Positions 23,952 through 36,218 of a stretch of DNA of 64,000 bases are shown here, piece by piece. Made by a program: the position numbers and the translations under genes. The notes under the pieces are model-generated. The model ran no database searches, was not told the origin of the DNA, and was given only the letters and a program-made list of their open reading frames with translations. This DNA comes from Galeopsis tetrahit. Taxonomy: Eukaryota; Streptophyta; Magnoliopsida; Lamiales; Lamiaceae. The stretch is from positions 69,632,670-69,696,669 of the forward strand of contig OY776128.1 of NCBI GenBank assembly GCA_963675135.1. The letters run 5' to 3'. The stretch's first letter is position 1; each line of letters starts with the position of its first letter.

Positions 23952-24634
23952 TGTTATGGAATTGTATCCACAAAACAACTCCTCACAAATGATAAATCAA
24001 GACAACTAGAAACGCAAAGAATTGAAAACGAATAAAGAACTCAAAAAAAGAACACGGGATTTACGTGGTTCGATCAAATGATCTACGCCCACGGAGGATA
24101 GAAGACTCTCTTCACTAATCACAAATGAAAGTTACAGATTACAAGTATTCACTAAGCTTGATCTCTCAAAACTCTCCTATTCAGTAACCTACAACCTATG
24201 CACTAGATGGTATATTTATAGATGTACAATGCATTTGATAACCGTCACTAACCAACTAACTAACTAACAGAAAAACCAGAATTAACTAACTCTGAAAATC
24301 TAGACTTCAGCAGACTTGTCTAAGCAGACTTGTCTCAGCAGACTTGGCTAAGCAGACTTGTCTCAGCAGACTTGGCCCCAACTCTCCTGAACTGACTTCA
24401 GACAACTTTTCTAGCAGAGTCGTCCAAACCCAACTCTCCTGAACCGACTTTAGACAACTTGTCTAGCAGAGTTGTCCAAACTCTTAATTTCAGATTAGTT
24501 GACTCCTAATAAGACCACTAAACCTTATCAGTTGAATTACTCCTTAACTCAACTTTGCTGAACTCCAAGATCAGAACAATAGCAACTCTTCTGATAGATA
24601 TTAGGTGACATCCAATATTGCATTAATCCTAACA
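23952..24634 (-). repeat. Copia 3' LTR
   Basis: TG...CA bounded, 683 bp, with three to four GCAGACTTGTCT repeats near 24309-24370. It is longer than the other LTR mainly by extra units of that repeat. Confidence 0.93.
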
Positions 24635-24649
24635 ATTCTCCACCTTAAT
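24635..24649 (-). promoter_or_regulatory. Copia polypurine tract
   Basis: Minus strand ATTAAGGTGGAGAAT directly before the 3' LTR start TGTTAGG. It would prime plus-strand DNA synthesis. Confidence 0.7.
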
Positions 24650-24701
24650 GCAAGATTGTCTTCTTCCCAGCTCTCCTCAAGGCTGTTTGTCCATTCTCTT
24701 C

Positions 24702-27700
24702 TTAATGAACATCCCAGGTGCTAAAGTTTACCAGCTCCATGCAATGATTGAACTTATTGCTTGGTAATGCCTTAGTTAACATATCAGCTGCATTCTCTTC
24801 TGAAGCCACCTTCTGAACTTTAACAATGCTCCTCTCCAAGATGTCTCTAACAAAATGCAACTTCACATCAATGTGCTTTGACCTCTCATGGAACACTTGA
24901 TGTTTTGCTAGATGAATAGTGCTCTGATTATCACATAGCACAGGAACACTTTTCTAAAATATGCCAAAATCTCTCAGAATGCCCTTCAACCACATTGCTT
25001 CCTTTACAACTTCTGTCAATGCTATGTATTCAGCTTCAATTGTGGATAAGGTCACCATAGATTGTAAAGCTGCTCTCCAGGTGATAGCAGTGCCATACAA
25101 TGTAAACACATAACCAGATAAAGATTTCCTTGTATCTATGTTTCCAGCAAAATCAGAATCCACAAATCCTAGCAAAGGACTCTTGGTAACAGCTGATTTT
25201 TCAAACAATAATCCTAAGTCTTCTGATCCATTCAGATATCTTAGAATTCACTTCAAAGCTTCCCAATGAAACTTTCCTGGATTTCCCATGAATCTACTCA
25301 CCATACTAACAGCATAGGCAAGATCTGGTCTGCTACAAACCATAGCATACATGAGACTTCCAACTCCATTTGCATAAGGGACAGTAAGCATCTGCTTCTT
25401 CTCTTCAGCTGTTTGAGGAGATTGCTTGACTGACAACTTGAATTGCTGACCAAATGAAGTACTAACTGGTTTGGACTGGTGCATAAGAAACCTCTTCAAG
25501 ACCTTCTGAATGTAACCCTTCTGGGACAAGAACAGCTTCCCTGCTTTCCTGTTTCTGAGAATATCCATGCCTAATATTCTCTTGGCTTCACCTAGGTCCT
25601 TCATCTCGAACTTGCTACTCAACTGCTGCTTCAGCTGGGTAATCTTTCTCATACTCTTGCTAGCTATCAACATATCATCTACATAGATCAGTAGATAGGT
25701 GCTCTCTAGATAATCTTGTTTACCAATATATACACATCCATCATATTTGCTTCTTAAGAAACCAATAGAAAGCATGAATGTATCAAACTTTCTATACCAT
25801 TGTCTAGGACTCTGCTTGAGCCCATACAATGATTTCTTAAGCAAGCATACCTTACTTTCAGTTTCAGGCATGATAAACCCTTCAGGTTGATGCATATATA
25901 TTGTTTCAGCTAGTTCTCCATGTAAAAATGCAGTTTTAACATCTAGCTGATGTAACTCAAGATCATCTTGAGCAACCTTAGACAAAAGTAATCTTATTGA
26001 ACAATGTTTAACAACAGGAGAGAATACCTCATTGAAGTCTATGTCTTCTCTTTGTGTGAACCCTCTTGCCACCAACCTAGCCTTGAATCTGATCTGCTCT
26101 CTAGCACCACCAAATCCAACTTCAAGCTTCTTCTTGAAAAGCCATCTACAACTGACTAACTTCTGGTTTTCTGGCTTCTCCACAAGGATCCAGGTTTCAT
26201 TCTTTTCTAAGGATTGCAATTCTTCTGACATGGCTGCTATCCATTGCTCTCTTTCAGGACTGGTGATAGCTTCCCTATAGTTTCTTGGCTCATAATGCTC
26301 CACCTCTTCTGCTGTGACCAGAGCATATGACACAAGATCAGCCTGGTCAAACCTAGATGGGGGGTGAATTTGCCTCCTGAGCCTATCTCTTGCAGGACTG
26401 TAATTTCTCAGATCAGCAGGGTTGTCCTCCATTGCATCATCTTCTGAATGATCTTCTTGATCACCTTCTTAAACCTGTTATGGAACAACCTCATCAGGGG
26501 TGTTGTCTCTTGCATCAGCAAAGTTGTCCACCTCCTCTGGGGTCAACTCTCCTGATGTGGGAAACTCCTCCTCAGCTGAGAAACTCTCTTCTGGCTCATT
26601 TACAATTCTTCCATCTAGGTCATGGGAGTTTCCATTATGAGGATATCCCATTACCTTCTCATTAAAATCAACATCTCTGCTGATTATCAGTTTCTTATGA
26701 CCTGGTTCAAGGCACCACAGTCTATAGCCCTTGACACCTTTTGGATAGCCAATGAATATACATTTCAGAGCCCTTGGCTCAAGCTTATCTTGTCTAATGT
26801 GTGCATATGCCTGACATCTAAACACTTTAAATTTTGAATAATCAGACAACTTACCATACCATATCTCATCTGGGGTTTTACCTTCTAAAGCATATGAGGG
26901 AGTTTTATTGATTAAGTAACATGCAGTACATACAGCTTCTCCCCAAAAGCTTTTAGGTAATTTAGCATCAGCTAACATGCATCTGACCCGTTCTAGAATA
27001 GTTCTATTCATTCTCTCTGCTAATCCATTTTGCTGTGGATTAAGAGGGACAGTTCTATGTCTAGTAATGCCCTTCTCTTTACAAAATTCATTGAATTCGG
27101 CTGATAGATACTCAAGGCCATTATCTGTCCTCAAATGTTTTAAGGACTTTCCTTTCTGGTTCTCTATCTCAAGTAGCCATTCTTTGAATTTTGTAAAGGC
27201 CTCACTCTTCTGTTTGAGAATGAACACCCAAACTTTTCTAGAATAGTCATCTATAATTGACATGAAATACTTACCTCCACCAATGGTTTCAGTCCTTGAT
27301 GGCCCCCAGACATCTGAATGAACATAATCCAGCAACTCCTTGGTAATGTGCTCACCCTTCTGGAATGACTTCTTCTTGGCCTTGCCAAGAATGCACTGCT
27401 CACAGAACTCCAGGCTTTTGAATGTCTTCTGGTGGAAGGCCCCCTTCTTGGATAACTCCATCAGGCCTCTCTCTCCTACATGTGCCAGCCTCTTATGCCA
27501 AAGCATAGCATCTTCAGAACTCATGGTAACATCAGCAGAACCTGTGATTGTCTCACCAATTAAAGAATATAACCCATTTGACTTCTTCCCTTGCATCACT
27601 ATCCTTTCAGCTTTGGTAACAAGGAGACATCCTCTTTCTGTCTTGAATTCATAACCCAAAGCATTTAGTGTGCCAAGAGATATAAGGTTTCTCTTCAAAT

Positions 27701-28548
27701 CTGGAACAAATCTGACATTGGTCAGGATCACATGTTTATCATTAAACATCTTCACCCTCACAGTGCCAATTCCTCTCACATTGCAGCATTCATCATTGCC
27801 CAAAAGAACTGATCCACCATCCATCATTTCCAGATTTTGAAACCAAGATTTGGTGGGACACATGTGGAATGAACATCCAGAATCTAACACCCATTCATTA
27901 ACAAGTTTGCTATATGTTATGCTCATCACTTCAGCACTATCATACCCTTTTGCCTTTGCTACATCAGCTTTGGCAGCATCAGTAGCCTTCTTGTGCTCAG
28001 GACAATCTTTTATGAAATGTCCTTCTTTATGGCATTTGTAGCAAGCTTTGCTCTTGACTACATATCCATTTTTCTTGTGATTTGGCTTGGCATGGAACTT
28101 CTTGCCTTGCCCTCCTTTCTTGTCATTCTTCAGTTTGATATTAAGACCCTCAGCTTGGTTCTTGGTCTTCTTGGTTGAGTTTGCAACATGTAAACTCTTG
28201 GTCTTCAGTATGGACAAAACTTCTTTGAATTTTGCCTTACCCTCCTTGGTAATCAGCAAAGCATCCTTGAAGCTGTCATATGAGGGAGGTAATGCCTCTA
28301 AGAGTAGAAAGGACTTCTTGTGATCTTCCAAGGTAATTTCAACATTCTCAAGATCATCAACTGCTTGCATGAACTCTATTAACTGCTCGTCAAAGGTTTT
28401 ATCATCTGACATCTTGAAATTATTAAGCTTCATTTCCATGAACATCTGATTTGACAAAGATTGTGTCAAATACAGATCATCTAATGCCTCAAATACTCCA
28501 GCAACATCCTTCTCCTTCATAACTTCTCTGAAAACATTGTCTCCCAAA
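24702..28548 (-). pseudogene. Copia polyprotein, main part, with in-frame stops
   Basis: One frame runs through the region but holds nonsense codons: two TAA near 26466-26477, TGA near 25247 and TAG near 24952. Readable domains in order: gag (UBN2-type), zinc knuckle CYKCHKEGHFIKDC (about 28043-28002), protease VLDSGCSFHMCP (about 27890), integrase HKRLAHVG, DVWGPSRT, TDNGLEY and NGLAERMNRT, reverse transcriptase VDVKTAFLHGELAE-type text and YVDDMLIAS (about 25680), and RNase H DSDFAGNIDTRKSLSGY and DNQSTIHLAKHQVFHERSKH. The DSGCSFHM protease and overall layout resemble Tnt1/Tork elements. Joining to the gag N-terminus is blocked by the MITE at 28549. Confidence 0.9.
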
Positions 28549-28888
28549 CAGGGGCGGACCCAAGATTAATTAGTGAGGGGGGCCAATAAAAAAGAGTGTT
28601 AAGGATTTTTCCGAGATGGACCCTTTTGTATTCTCCATTTGGTATGATATTGTCCGTTTTGGGTTTGTCAAATTCTTACGGCTTTCCTTTTGAGTTTCCC
28701 CAAAAGGCCTCATACCAAACGGAATACTGATTTACCTTTTATATCCCATGATTCTTCAATAATTTTTGGATGTGAGACTTGTTTGACTCTAACAAAGAGG
28801 AAAAAAATTAAAGAGAAAATCGAATCCAATTAAAAGTTAATAAAATCAAACCAAAAAAATATTTACATGATGTATACTATATAGGGCG

Positions 28889-28930
<42 letters not shown>

Positions 28931-29275
28931 GTCTCAGTAACAGACTAAAAATCGATTAAATCAGTGGATCAATTTCACCGTTCATTAGTGGAAGCTTCAA
29001 TTAAAATTATAGCAAAATTTATGTATGAACAAATCCCTTACAAAACAAATTATTAAATATATATAATAATTATATAATATATATATACACTATATGTTAC
29101 TTGTTTAACACATAAAATTGGATGGTTTTGAACTTACATTTTCATACATATACTAATATATGATATATAGATATAATTTTTTAAAATGAATGTTGATATG
29201 CATGTATATTACTTAGTTAATTGAAGAATATTGAGGGGGCAAGGCCACCCCACATTACACGTGAGTCCGCCCCTG
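28549..29275. mobile_element. hAT-type MITE inserted in Copia gag
   Basis: Ends CAGGGGCGGACCC and GAGTCCGCCCCTG are inverted repeats, flanked by CTCCCAAA (28541-28548) and CTTCCAAA (29276-29283), an 8-bp target duplication with one mismatch. The length is 727 bp with no transposase and a TA microsatellite near 28892-28926. It separates the gag N-terminus from the rest of the Copia frame, so it is younger than that Copia copy. Confidence 0.88.
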
Positions 29276-29510
29276 CTTCCAAACTCAGAACAACAATGTT
29301 GTAAGCTTTTTCCATAAGCTCTTCTTTCTTGGCCTTGTCTGCATCGGATGCAGCAGGGTCAAGAGGAGTAAGGTCCTCTTTCAGCCCATGGTGTGACAGC
29401 AGAGCCTTCATCTTGGCTTTCCATAAACCAAAATCTGTCTTACCATTGAATTTCACAGAGCCCATTTCTTGATTCTTGACTTTATCTTCGGTTCCCACAG
29501 ACGGCGCCAA
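29276..29510 (-). pseudogene. Copia gag N-terminal fragment
   Basis: About 78 codons with FNGKTDFGLWKAKMKALL, the typical start of Copia gag (DUF4219/UBN2). The frame reads back into the PBS, and its first apparent codon is TTG rather than ATG; the real initiator is unclear. The text resumes in frame after the MITE at 28548. Confidence 0.8.
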
Positions 29511-29511
29511 T
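29492..29511 (-). other. Copia primer-binding site
   Basis: Minus strand TTGGCGCCGTCTGTGGGAA immediately inside the 5' LTR. This is where a host tRNA would prime minus-strand synthesis. Confidence 0.65.
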
Positions 29512-30156
29512 TGTTATGGAATTGTATCCACAAAGCAACTCCTCACAAATGATAAATAAAGACAACTAGAAACGCAAAGAATTGAAAACGAATAAAGAAC
29601 TAAAAAAAAGAACACAGGATTTACGTGGTTCGATCAAATGATCTACGTCCACGGAGGATAGAAGACTCTCTTCACTAATCACAAATGAAAGTTACAGATT
29701 ACAAGTATTCACTAAGCTTGATCTCTCAAAACTCTCTTATTCAGTAACCTACAACCTATGCACTAGATGGTATATTTATAAATGTACAATGCATTGGATA
29801 TCCGCCACTAACCAACTAACTAACTAACAGAAAAACCAGAATTAACTAACTCTAAAAATCTAGACTTGTCTCAGCAGACTTGTCTCAGCAGACTTGGCCC
29901 CAACTCTCCTGAACTGACTTCAGACAACTTGTCTAGCAGAGTTGTCCAAACCCAACTCTCCTGAACTGACTTCAGACAACTTGTCTAGCAGAGTTGTTCA
30001 AACTCTTAATTTCAGATTAGTTGACTCCTAATAAGACTACTAAACCTTATCAGTTGAATTACTCCTTAACTCAACTTTGTTGAACTTCAAGATCAGAACA
30101 ATAGCAACTCTTCTGATAGATATTAGGTGACATCCAATATTGCATTAATCCTAACA
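29512..30156 (-). repeat. Copia 5' LTR
   Basis: 645 bp, closely similar to 23952-24634, with fewer AGCAGACTTG units. TG...CA termini. Confidence 0.93.
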
Positions 30157-30818
30157 GATTTATTTTTGAAACGTTGGACCTGCACACAAATATGGCTATT
30201 CGAAAGCATAATATGCAAGGTGGTTTATTTATTATTATCTAAAATTTTAGATTAATTTTAGATTAAATTACAATGTTTTAATTTGTTTATTATGCCGAAA
30301 TAATATGGATACATGTAAAATATGCAAATGTAACGCGAACATATATAATGGTAAAATAGTATAATTAAATATTAAATAGTAAGCCCAAGTGGAATATTTT
30401 TATCACACTTCCCCACTTTCGGATTCAAATATTCCAACGTGCAATCACAAGAAATAACAAATTGAGTAATTCCCTACTTTCCTCGATCATCATCCAAAGT
30501 ATATATTCAGAGGATCTATTTTGTAAATCACTAAATCTAGCCCTATTATAGGGCCACAGAGTATACTAAAAGTAATTAATGTTTGAACACAATTATAAAA
30601 CTATAAATTTTCCTTTTTTTTTTTCTTTCTCATGTGCACCAAATTCATATGAATTTTTTTTTTAATATTACTCCTTGTTTATCATAAGATGTGTTACAAT
30701 TTAACATATGAAGTGTTAGTGTTTAAAAAAATAGTTGATTTATGTATTGTTCAATTTAAAATTAATAAACAGTGACAATTAATATACTAAATATTACTAA
30801 TACTTTGTGAACTAAGTT
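30157..30818. other. AT-rich spacer
   Basis: No gene or repeat with clear ends. It separates the Copia element from MULE copy B. The last nine bases (AACTAAGTT) are the target duplication of copy B. Confidence 0.5.
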
Positions 30819-31714
30819 GGGCAATTCTTACGGTAGTCACATTTTACAAAGTGACTACACAGTCACTTTGTCGAATCGCGTCATGTGGCGTCGTAACCGT
30901 AAAAACGACCTGCTACCTGTCATACAGGTTTCAGTTATTTTTAGCATTATTTAAATTATATTTTGTTATTTACTATATTACCCTTCTTTTTAAATTTTAT
31001 TTATATTTTACCTGCACCCACTAATTTAATGAGTGCACCCCCTAATCATATTTTTACTACAATTATCTACACTAGCTAATTTAATGAATTCACCCCCTAA
31101 TCATATTTTTACAACAATTATCTGCACCCGCTCATTTAATGAGTTCACCCCCAAATCATTTCTTTTTTACAATAGTTATCTACACCCGCTCATACTATGA
31201 GTTCACCCCCAAATTATTTTTTACCACAATTATCTGCACTCGCTCATTTTATGAGTTCACCCCCAAATTATTGTTTTACCACGGTTATCTGCACTCGCAA
31301 ATTTTATGAGTGCACCCCAAAATATTTTTTAAAAAATAATCACATTTAAAAGACTATATTATCCTTTTATTATTTTACACAAAATATAATAAAATAAACT
31401 CTAAAAAATCAATTCACCACCAAATCACCCATATTTAAAAAAAAAAAGCGTAAAAATATAATTAATAAAAAACTATCGAAATTAGCCACAAATCTCAATT
31501 TTTTTCTTTTTAATTTTTCTTCCCCCTCTTTTTCTTTTTTCTTCCCATTTTCAATTTTTTTTTTCAAATTTTTTATTTCCTTGTTTTTTTTTTCTTTTCC
31601 TTTTTAAATTTTCCTGTCTTTCTTTTCCATTTTTTGCATGTGTATTTTTTAAATTTTAATACAAAATAATATTATAGGTATAATTTTATTAAAATCGATC
31701 GGCGGTGCACATAA

Positions 31715-32320
31715 ATTTTAATTTTAATTTGATGAGTAAAGGACCTGCCGGAAATCCATGCATGTCGACGGGTGACCCAGCCACCACCATGCCCGACCAC
31801 CCCCTCGACGGCGACGCTTCGGTCTCGGCCGCTGAAGCCCGAGACCCCTCCTCGAATCGCAATCGCGATTCTTCACTTCCATAACAATCGACATAATCTT
31901 CCATCTCGGCCACGATCCATGGCGGCCGAAATCCTCTCCTCATTTCGACCACCGACGCGACTACTTCGATCAATCTCCCTTGCGTTCGCGATCCAGGAGC
32001 TTCTCCTACATCAACGACGCTCGCCTACAACACTCGGATCGACGCTGCCTCTCTCTCGTCGTTCATCTCTGTCCAAATCGAAGCTACATTACTTCATCCG
32101 TCTTCTTCACCCTGCTCCTGCGCAACCTCTTCCTCCGGCTGACGACGGCCCGACGGAGGACTGTGAGTATGTTGTTGATGGATCTCTGACCGGACGACAC
32201 TCGGGGCCGGTGACCTTGCTGATAAAATCCCAATCGACGACTACTGACCTAGGGTGCCCTCCCATTGGGCTAGGGTTTCCTTCAATTGGACTTGGTAATG
32301 TGCACCCTCTATTTTAGTAC
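31715..32320 (+). pseudogene. GC-rich captured gene-like core of MULE copy B
   Basis: Same core as in copy A but about 250 bp longer at its right end. One + frame is open for about 181 codons from about 31772 and includes MAAEILSSFRPPTRLLRS at about 31919; another from 31980 is open for 69 codons. No domain was recognised. GC content falls abruptly at about 32320. It looks like the 5' part of a host gene carried by the transposon, but the source is unknown. Confidence 0.5.
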
Positions 32321-32351
32321 ACCCCGATCTGCACTCTCTCCACTTTTTTTT

Positions 32352-32820
32352 ATGGTATTATTGATACTGATATTACTAGTTATTGATTGCGGTATTACTA
32401 TTAATACACTATTGAATTAATATTAATGATTATTAATTGTGGTATTACAGATTATGTGAAATTATTTATTACTGATTATTATTATTTTTATGGTATTACA
32501 TATTATTGTTTATGGTATTATTGATAATTGTTTTTGGTATTTTTGAATATAATTAGATTTGTGGAATTATTTGTTATTGTATGAGATATTACTATTCAAT
32601 GTTCATGGTATTACTACTTACTGTTCATGGTATTACTGATAATTATTTTTGTATTATTGAATATAATTAGATGTGTGAAATTATTTGTTATTGTATAAAA
32701 TTTTACTGATTAATATTAATGGTATTACTGATTAATGTTCGTGGTATTACTAATTATTGTTAATGGTATTACTGCTTACTGTTTATGGTATTACTGGTTA
32801 TTACTTGTTGTATTACCGAC
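32352..32820. repeat. GGTATTACTGATTA-type tandem repeat field
   Basis: About twenty degenerate units of 17-24 bp with GGTATTACTG, ATTATTG and TTAATG. Present only in MULE copy B. Confidence 0.75.
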
Positions 32821-32822
32821 TA

Positions 32823-33027
32823 CTCCTTCCTTACTATTGAAAGCTACCCAACTTTCCTTATTCGTTTGTCCCAATGAAAGTTACTCATTCCTTTTTTGCC
32901 AAACTATTCCCTCTCACATTTCATTATATTCTTCTCTCTCTCAATCACATCACCTCTCATACATCCACTTATTATATCATATTTTTTAACCTCTGTGTCC
33001 GAAGCTCACGAGGAGATTTCATTGGAA
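32823..33027. mobile_element. Possible decayed Stowaway MITE nested in MULE copy B
   Basis: The left end CTCCTTCCTTACTATTG and the right end GGAACGGAGGGA look like worn Stowaway termini. TA flanks are plausible but the right one is altered. Identification is tentative. Confidence 0.4.
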
Positions 33028-33967
33028 CGGAGGGATTATAATAAAATCATACATATAATATTATTTTGTATTAAAACTAAAAAAATATACTAATGAAAAA
33101 AAAGTAGGAAACAAAAAAAACGAAGAAATAAAAAGTTTGGAATAAAAATTGAAATGGGAAGAAAAATTAAAAAGAAAAAAAATTGAAATTTGTGCCTAAT
33201 CTCGATAGTTTTTTTTTTAATTATGTTCTTACGATTTTTTTTCTAAAAATATGAGTGATTTGGTGGTGAATCGACGGTAACTCAGCAATGACTCGGTTGT
33301 AGATTGTAAATGTATAAATTAGGGTTGATTTTATTATATTTTGTGTTAATTAATAAAAAAATAATATAGTCTTTTAAATGTAATTATTTAAAAAAAAATA
33401 TTTTGGGGTGAACTCATAAAATGAGCGGGTGCAGATAATTGTGGTATAAAAATAATTTGGGGGTGTACTCATAAAATGAGCGGGTGCAGATAACTTTGGT
33501 AAAAATATAATTTGGGGGTGAACTCATAAAATGAGCGGGTGTAGATAACCGTTGTAAAAAAGAAATGATTTGGGGGTGAACTCATAAAATGAATGGGTGC
33601 AGATAACTATGGTAAAAAATGATTTGGGTGAACTCATAAAATGAATGGGCACAGATAACTATGGTAAAAAATGATTTAGGGTGAACTCATAAAATTAGCG
33701 GGTGTAGATAATTGTTGTAATAAATTATTTTATTGTATAAGGATAAAAATGTAAATTTACAATAATATATTTTAATTAATTTAATTTAATAGAAAATACA
33801 AATTTATGACACATTACGACAATACATATCGTAAAATTTACAAAAGGTAACAGGTCATCAAATCTAAACATTTAGATTAGATTTTAATGGCTTAGATTAA
33901 CTGACTACGGTAGTCATTACGACACGTTACGACATCCTGACTACATATAGAAGGTCCCAACTAAGTT

Positions 33968-34683
33968 CGTTCGTTTATTTATTAATTAAAGTGGAAGCAA
34001 AATGGAAATAGGGCTAGGGTGGGAGCCACACCGCAGAGAGAATTTTTGTCTGAAATCTGCTATTATCTTATCAAATTATTGTGAACTACATAAAACAAAC
34101 ACGAACATGAAAAGACAAGCCCTAGTGATAGAAAGACAAATATTAATACTTTTGAATTCTTTTTATATTCTTTTTTGTTGATAAAAAAAGAAAAAAAAAT
34201 AATAAAAGGAAAAAAGCAAAAGGCTAAAGACAGATTCTCACTTTACGTCTAATTTCATGCACATTAGCATATATATTTCATACCCCATCCACATGGGTTG
34301 TGTTTGTGTATTGGGTAATAGTTACAGTAATATTTTTTAATATTAGTAGTATTACTTTTTATTATTTTTAGTGAATAAATGAGAGTTAATGGGCCCACGT
34401 GATATACTATACTGAAAGGATGTGGGTCCTACGGCCCGATTATAGGTAAACCGGCGGGCTTATGTAACTCGTGATCTAGCGGCGAGTTACGGCCCATTAT
34501 TAATTATGATTATTCATTTTGCAAAACTCACCCTCCATTCGTTTCTTGATTATTTGTCCATTTTTTTCGATTTGTTCAAAAATTATTTATACATTTTTCA
34601 TATAAAAATAATAGGTGGAAAATTAATTTATTTATATTAATTCTCTAAAACCACTTTCAGTCGTGAGTCGAATTATCACCGAT
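33968..34683. other. AT-rich intergenic sequence
   Basis: No gene. The stretch 34388-34500 is GC-richer with CCCACGTGATA (a G-box core) and repeated CGGCCC/GGGCC words, possibly a transposon remnant. Confidence 0.4.
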
Positions 34684-35190
34684 TTACCTTTTGGGGAGAA
34701 GGTCCATCGAGTAAACAATTTAATGGGTGAAGTTGATTTTAGCAGAGATTGAACCTAAGTCGTTTCACCTCTTACCTTTGGAGAGAAGACCCATCGAGTG
34801 AACAATTTAATGGGTGGAGTTGCTTTCAGCAGGGATTGAACTCAGATCGTTTCACCTTTTAATCTTTGACGAGAAGGTCCATCACATAGACAATTTAATG
34901 AGTGGGGTGACTTTCAACATAGATTGAACTCATATTGTTTCACCTTTGAGTTTATTTACAACTAGAGACAAAATCCAAGACCCAATTACAATGAGAGACA
35001 AAAAATTTAATTTTGGTAGTTGACTGTATATTAGGAGTAATCACCCTTTTACCCTTTGGGGAGGAGGCCATTGAATTAAACTCAGGTTGTTTCACCTTTT
35101 ATTCTTTGGGAAGGAGGTCCATCGAATGAACAATTTAATGAGTGGATTTACTCTATGCAGATATTGAATCCAAGTCGATTCACCGGATTG
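34684..35190. repeat. Tandem repeat, ~85-100 bp unit
   Basis: Four to five degenerate units share CCTTTGGGGAGAAGGTCCATC, GAACAATTTAATGGGTGG, TTTCAGCAGAGATTGAAC and CGTTTCACC. Unit order is head to tail. Origin unknown. Confidence 0.75.
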
Positions 35191-36218
35191 AACCCAAATC
35201 GTTTGCTTGGAGGCTTTGATATCATGAAATATTTTTGTCTTATCTAAATTTAAACTTATAAAATTATAAATAATTAATTCATTTATATTAATTCTCTATA
35301 ATACAATGTTTTGATGCCACGGGTTGTAAGTAAATATGACTATCTTTTCATCTACAAGCACACATCATATGCATGATAAATGTAAAAAAAGAAAAATCAA
35401 TTCCCACCATACAATTATTTAATAAAACTCGAAATACCCAAAACACACACATAGATCACGTCAGAAAATTGCAGCATGAAGATCAGCAGACAATAATAAT
35501 TAAAGTAACTGTAACCTATACATACATGTGTATGTATACACAAACAGTAGATACTATATACACACACTGACAAGTGACATGAACGCACAGAAAGTCTGTT
35601 GAGAAAACACACTTATATGCGTGTATATATTTGTGTGTGTGTGTGTATTAAAATTACACGAGGGGGCACTCATGCAGCAATTAGTAATATCAGTGTGTGT
35701 AGAAGAGTACGGAACACCTAACGAAGAATTAAATTAATTTAATTTCCATATTTTATGTAATTCCTTGTAATAATTGGAATGGTCAGTAGCTTTGTATAGC
35801 ATGCGGCTTATTAATGCATAGATTTATAATGGCTATATATGTATATACTAGTCTATGTAGTATTTTTTGTTATTGTTGTAACAGATTTAACGGTATTAAA
35901 ATTTTGATACTAATAATTTTGGACTTAGGTCAATATTGCCGCCTGCACAATGTACATTTCATCAATATGATATTTAATATACATAATATTGATACTTGAG
36001 TTCACATAACATTAATTTTTACCATTACTTAAATAATATTTTATTTATTCTTTTTTAAGTTTTACATCCGAGTATGATCACACGTGTTTTAAGAAATACG
36101 GAGTATAATATTTTATATAAAATTATTATAAAAAATATAAGAAAAGTATAAAAATGAAGAGATAAATAAAAAGTGATAATTGATGTAATTTTATATAAGA
36201 GTATGAATAGTTATTAAA
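35191..36218. other. AT-rich intergenic sequence
   Basis: No gene recognised. It includes a GT microsatellite at about 35630-35647 and mixed CA/TA tracts at 35440-35575. Short open frames here have no family pattern. Confidence 0.5.

Larger units (their letters stand above)
23952..30156 (-). mobile_element. Ty1/Copia LTR retrotransposon (Tnt1/Tork-like), inactive
   Basis: Two LTRs (23952-24634 and 29512-30156), both beginning TGTTATGG and ending CCTAACA on the + strand, flank a minus-strand polyprotein. Flanking pentamers CATTT and GATTT differ by one base. A PBS-like TTGGCGCCGTCTGTGGGAA follows the 5' LTR and a purine tract precedes the 3' LTR. The polyprotein order is gag, zinc knuckle, protease, integrase, reverse transcriptase, RNase H, which is Copia. 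LTR divergence is low but includes short indels in the AGCAGACTTG repeats. Confidence 0.93.
30819..33958. mobile_element. Non-autonomous Mutator-like element, copy B
   Basis: Begins GGGCAATTCTTACGGTAGTC, ends ACATATAGAAGGTCCC, and is flanked by a perfect 9-bp duplication AACTAAGTT (30810-30818 and 33959-33967). The ends and minisatellite arms (about 31010-31320 and 33400-33715) match copy A closely. It is 1.2 kb longer because of a longer captured core (31715-32320), a GGTATTACT repeat field (32352-32820) and probably a nested decayed Stowaway. The perfect duplication suggests it is younger than copy A. No transposase is present, so it moves, if at all, with a partner's enzyme. Confidence 0.9.

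Noticed and set aside
29217..29510. Frame reading through the MITE end into Copia gag and starting in the PBS
   Set aside because: Its first codon is TTG and its tail is MITE sequence. Only the gag part (29276-29510) is Copia coding.
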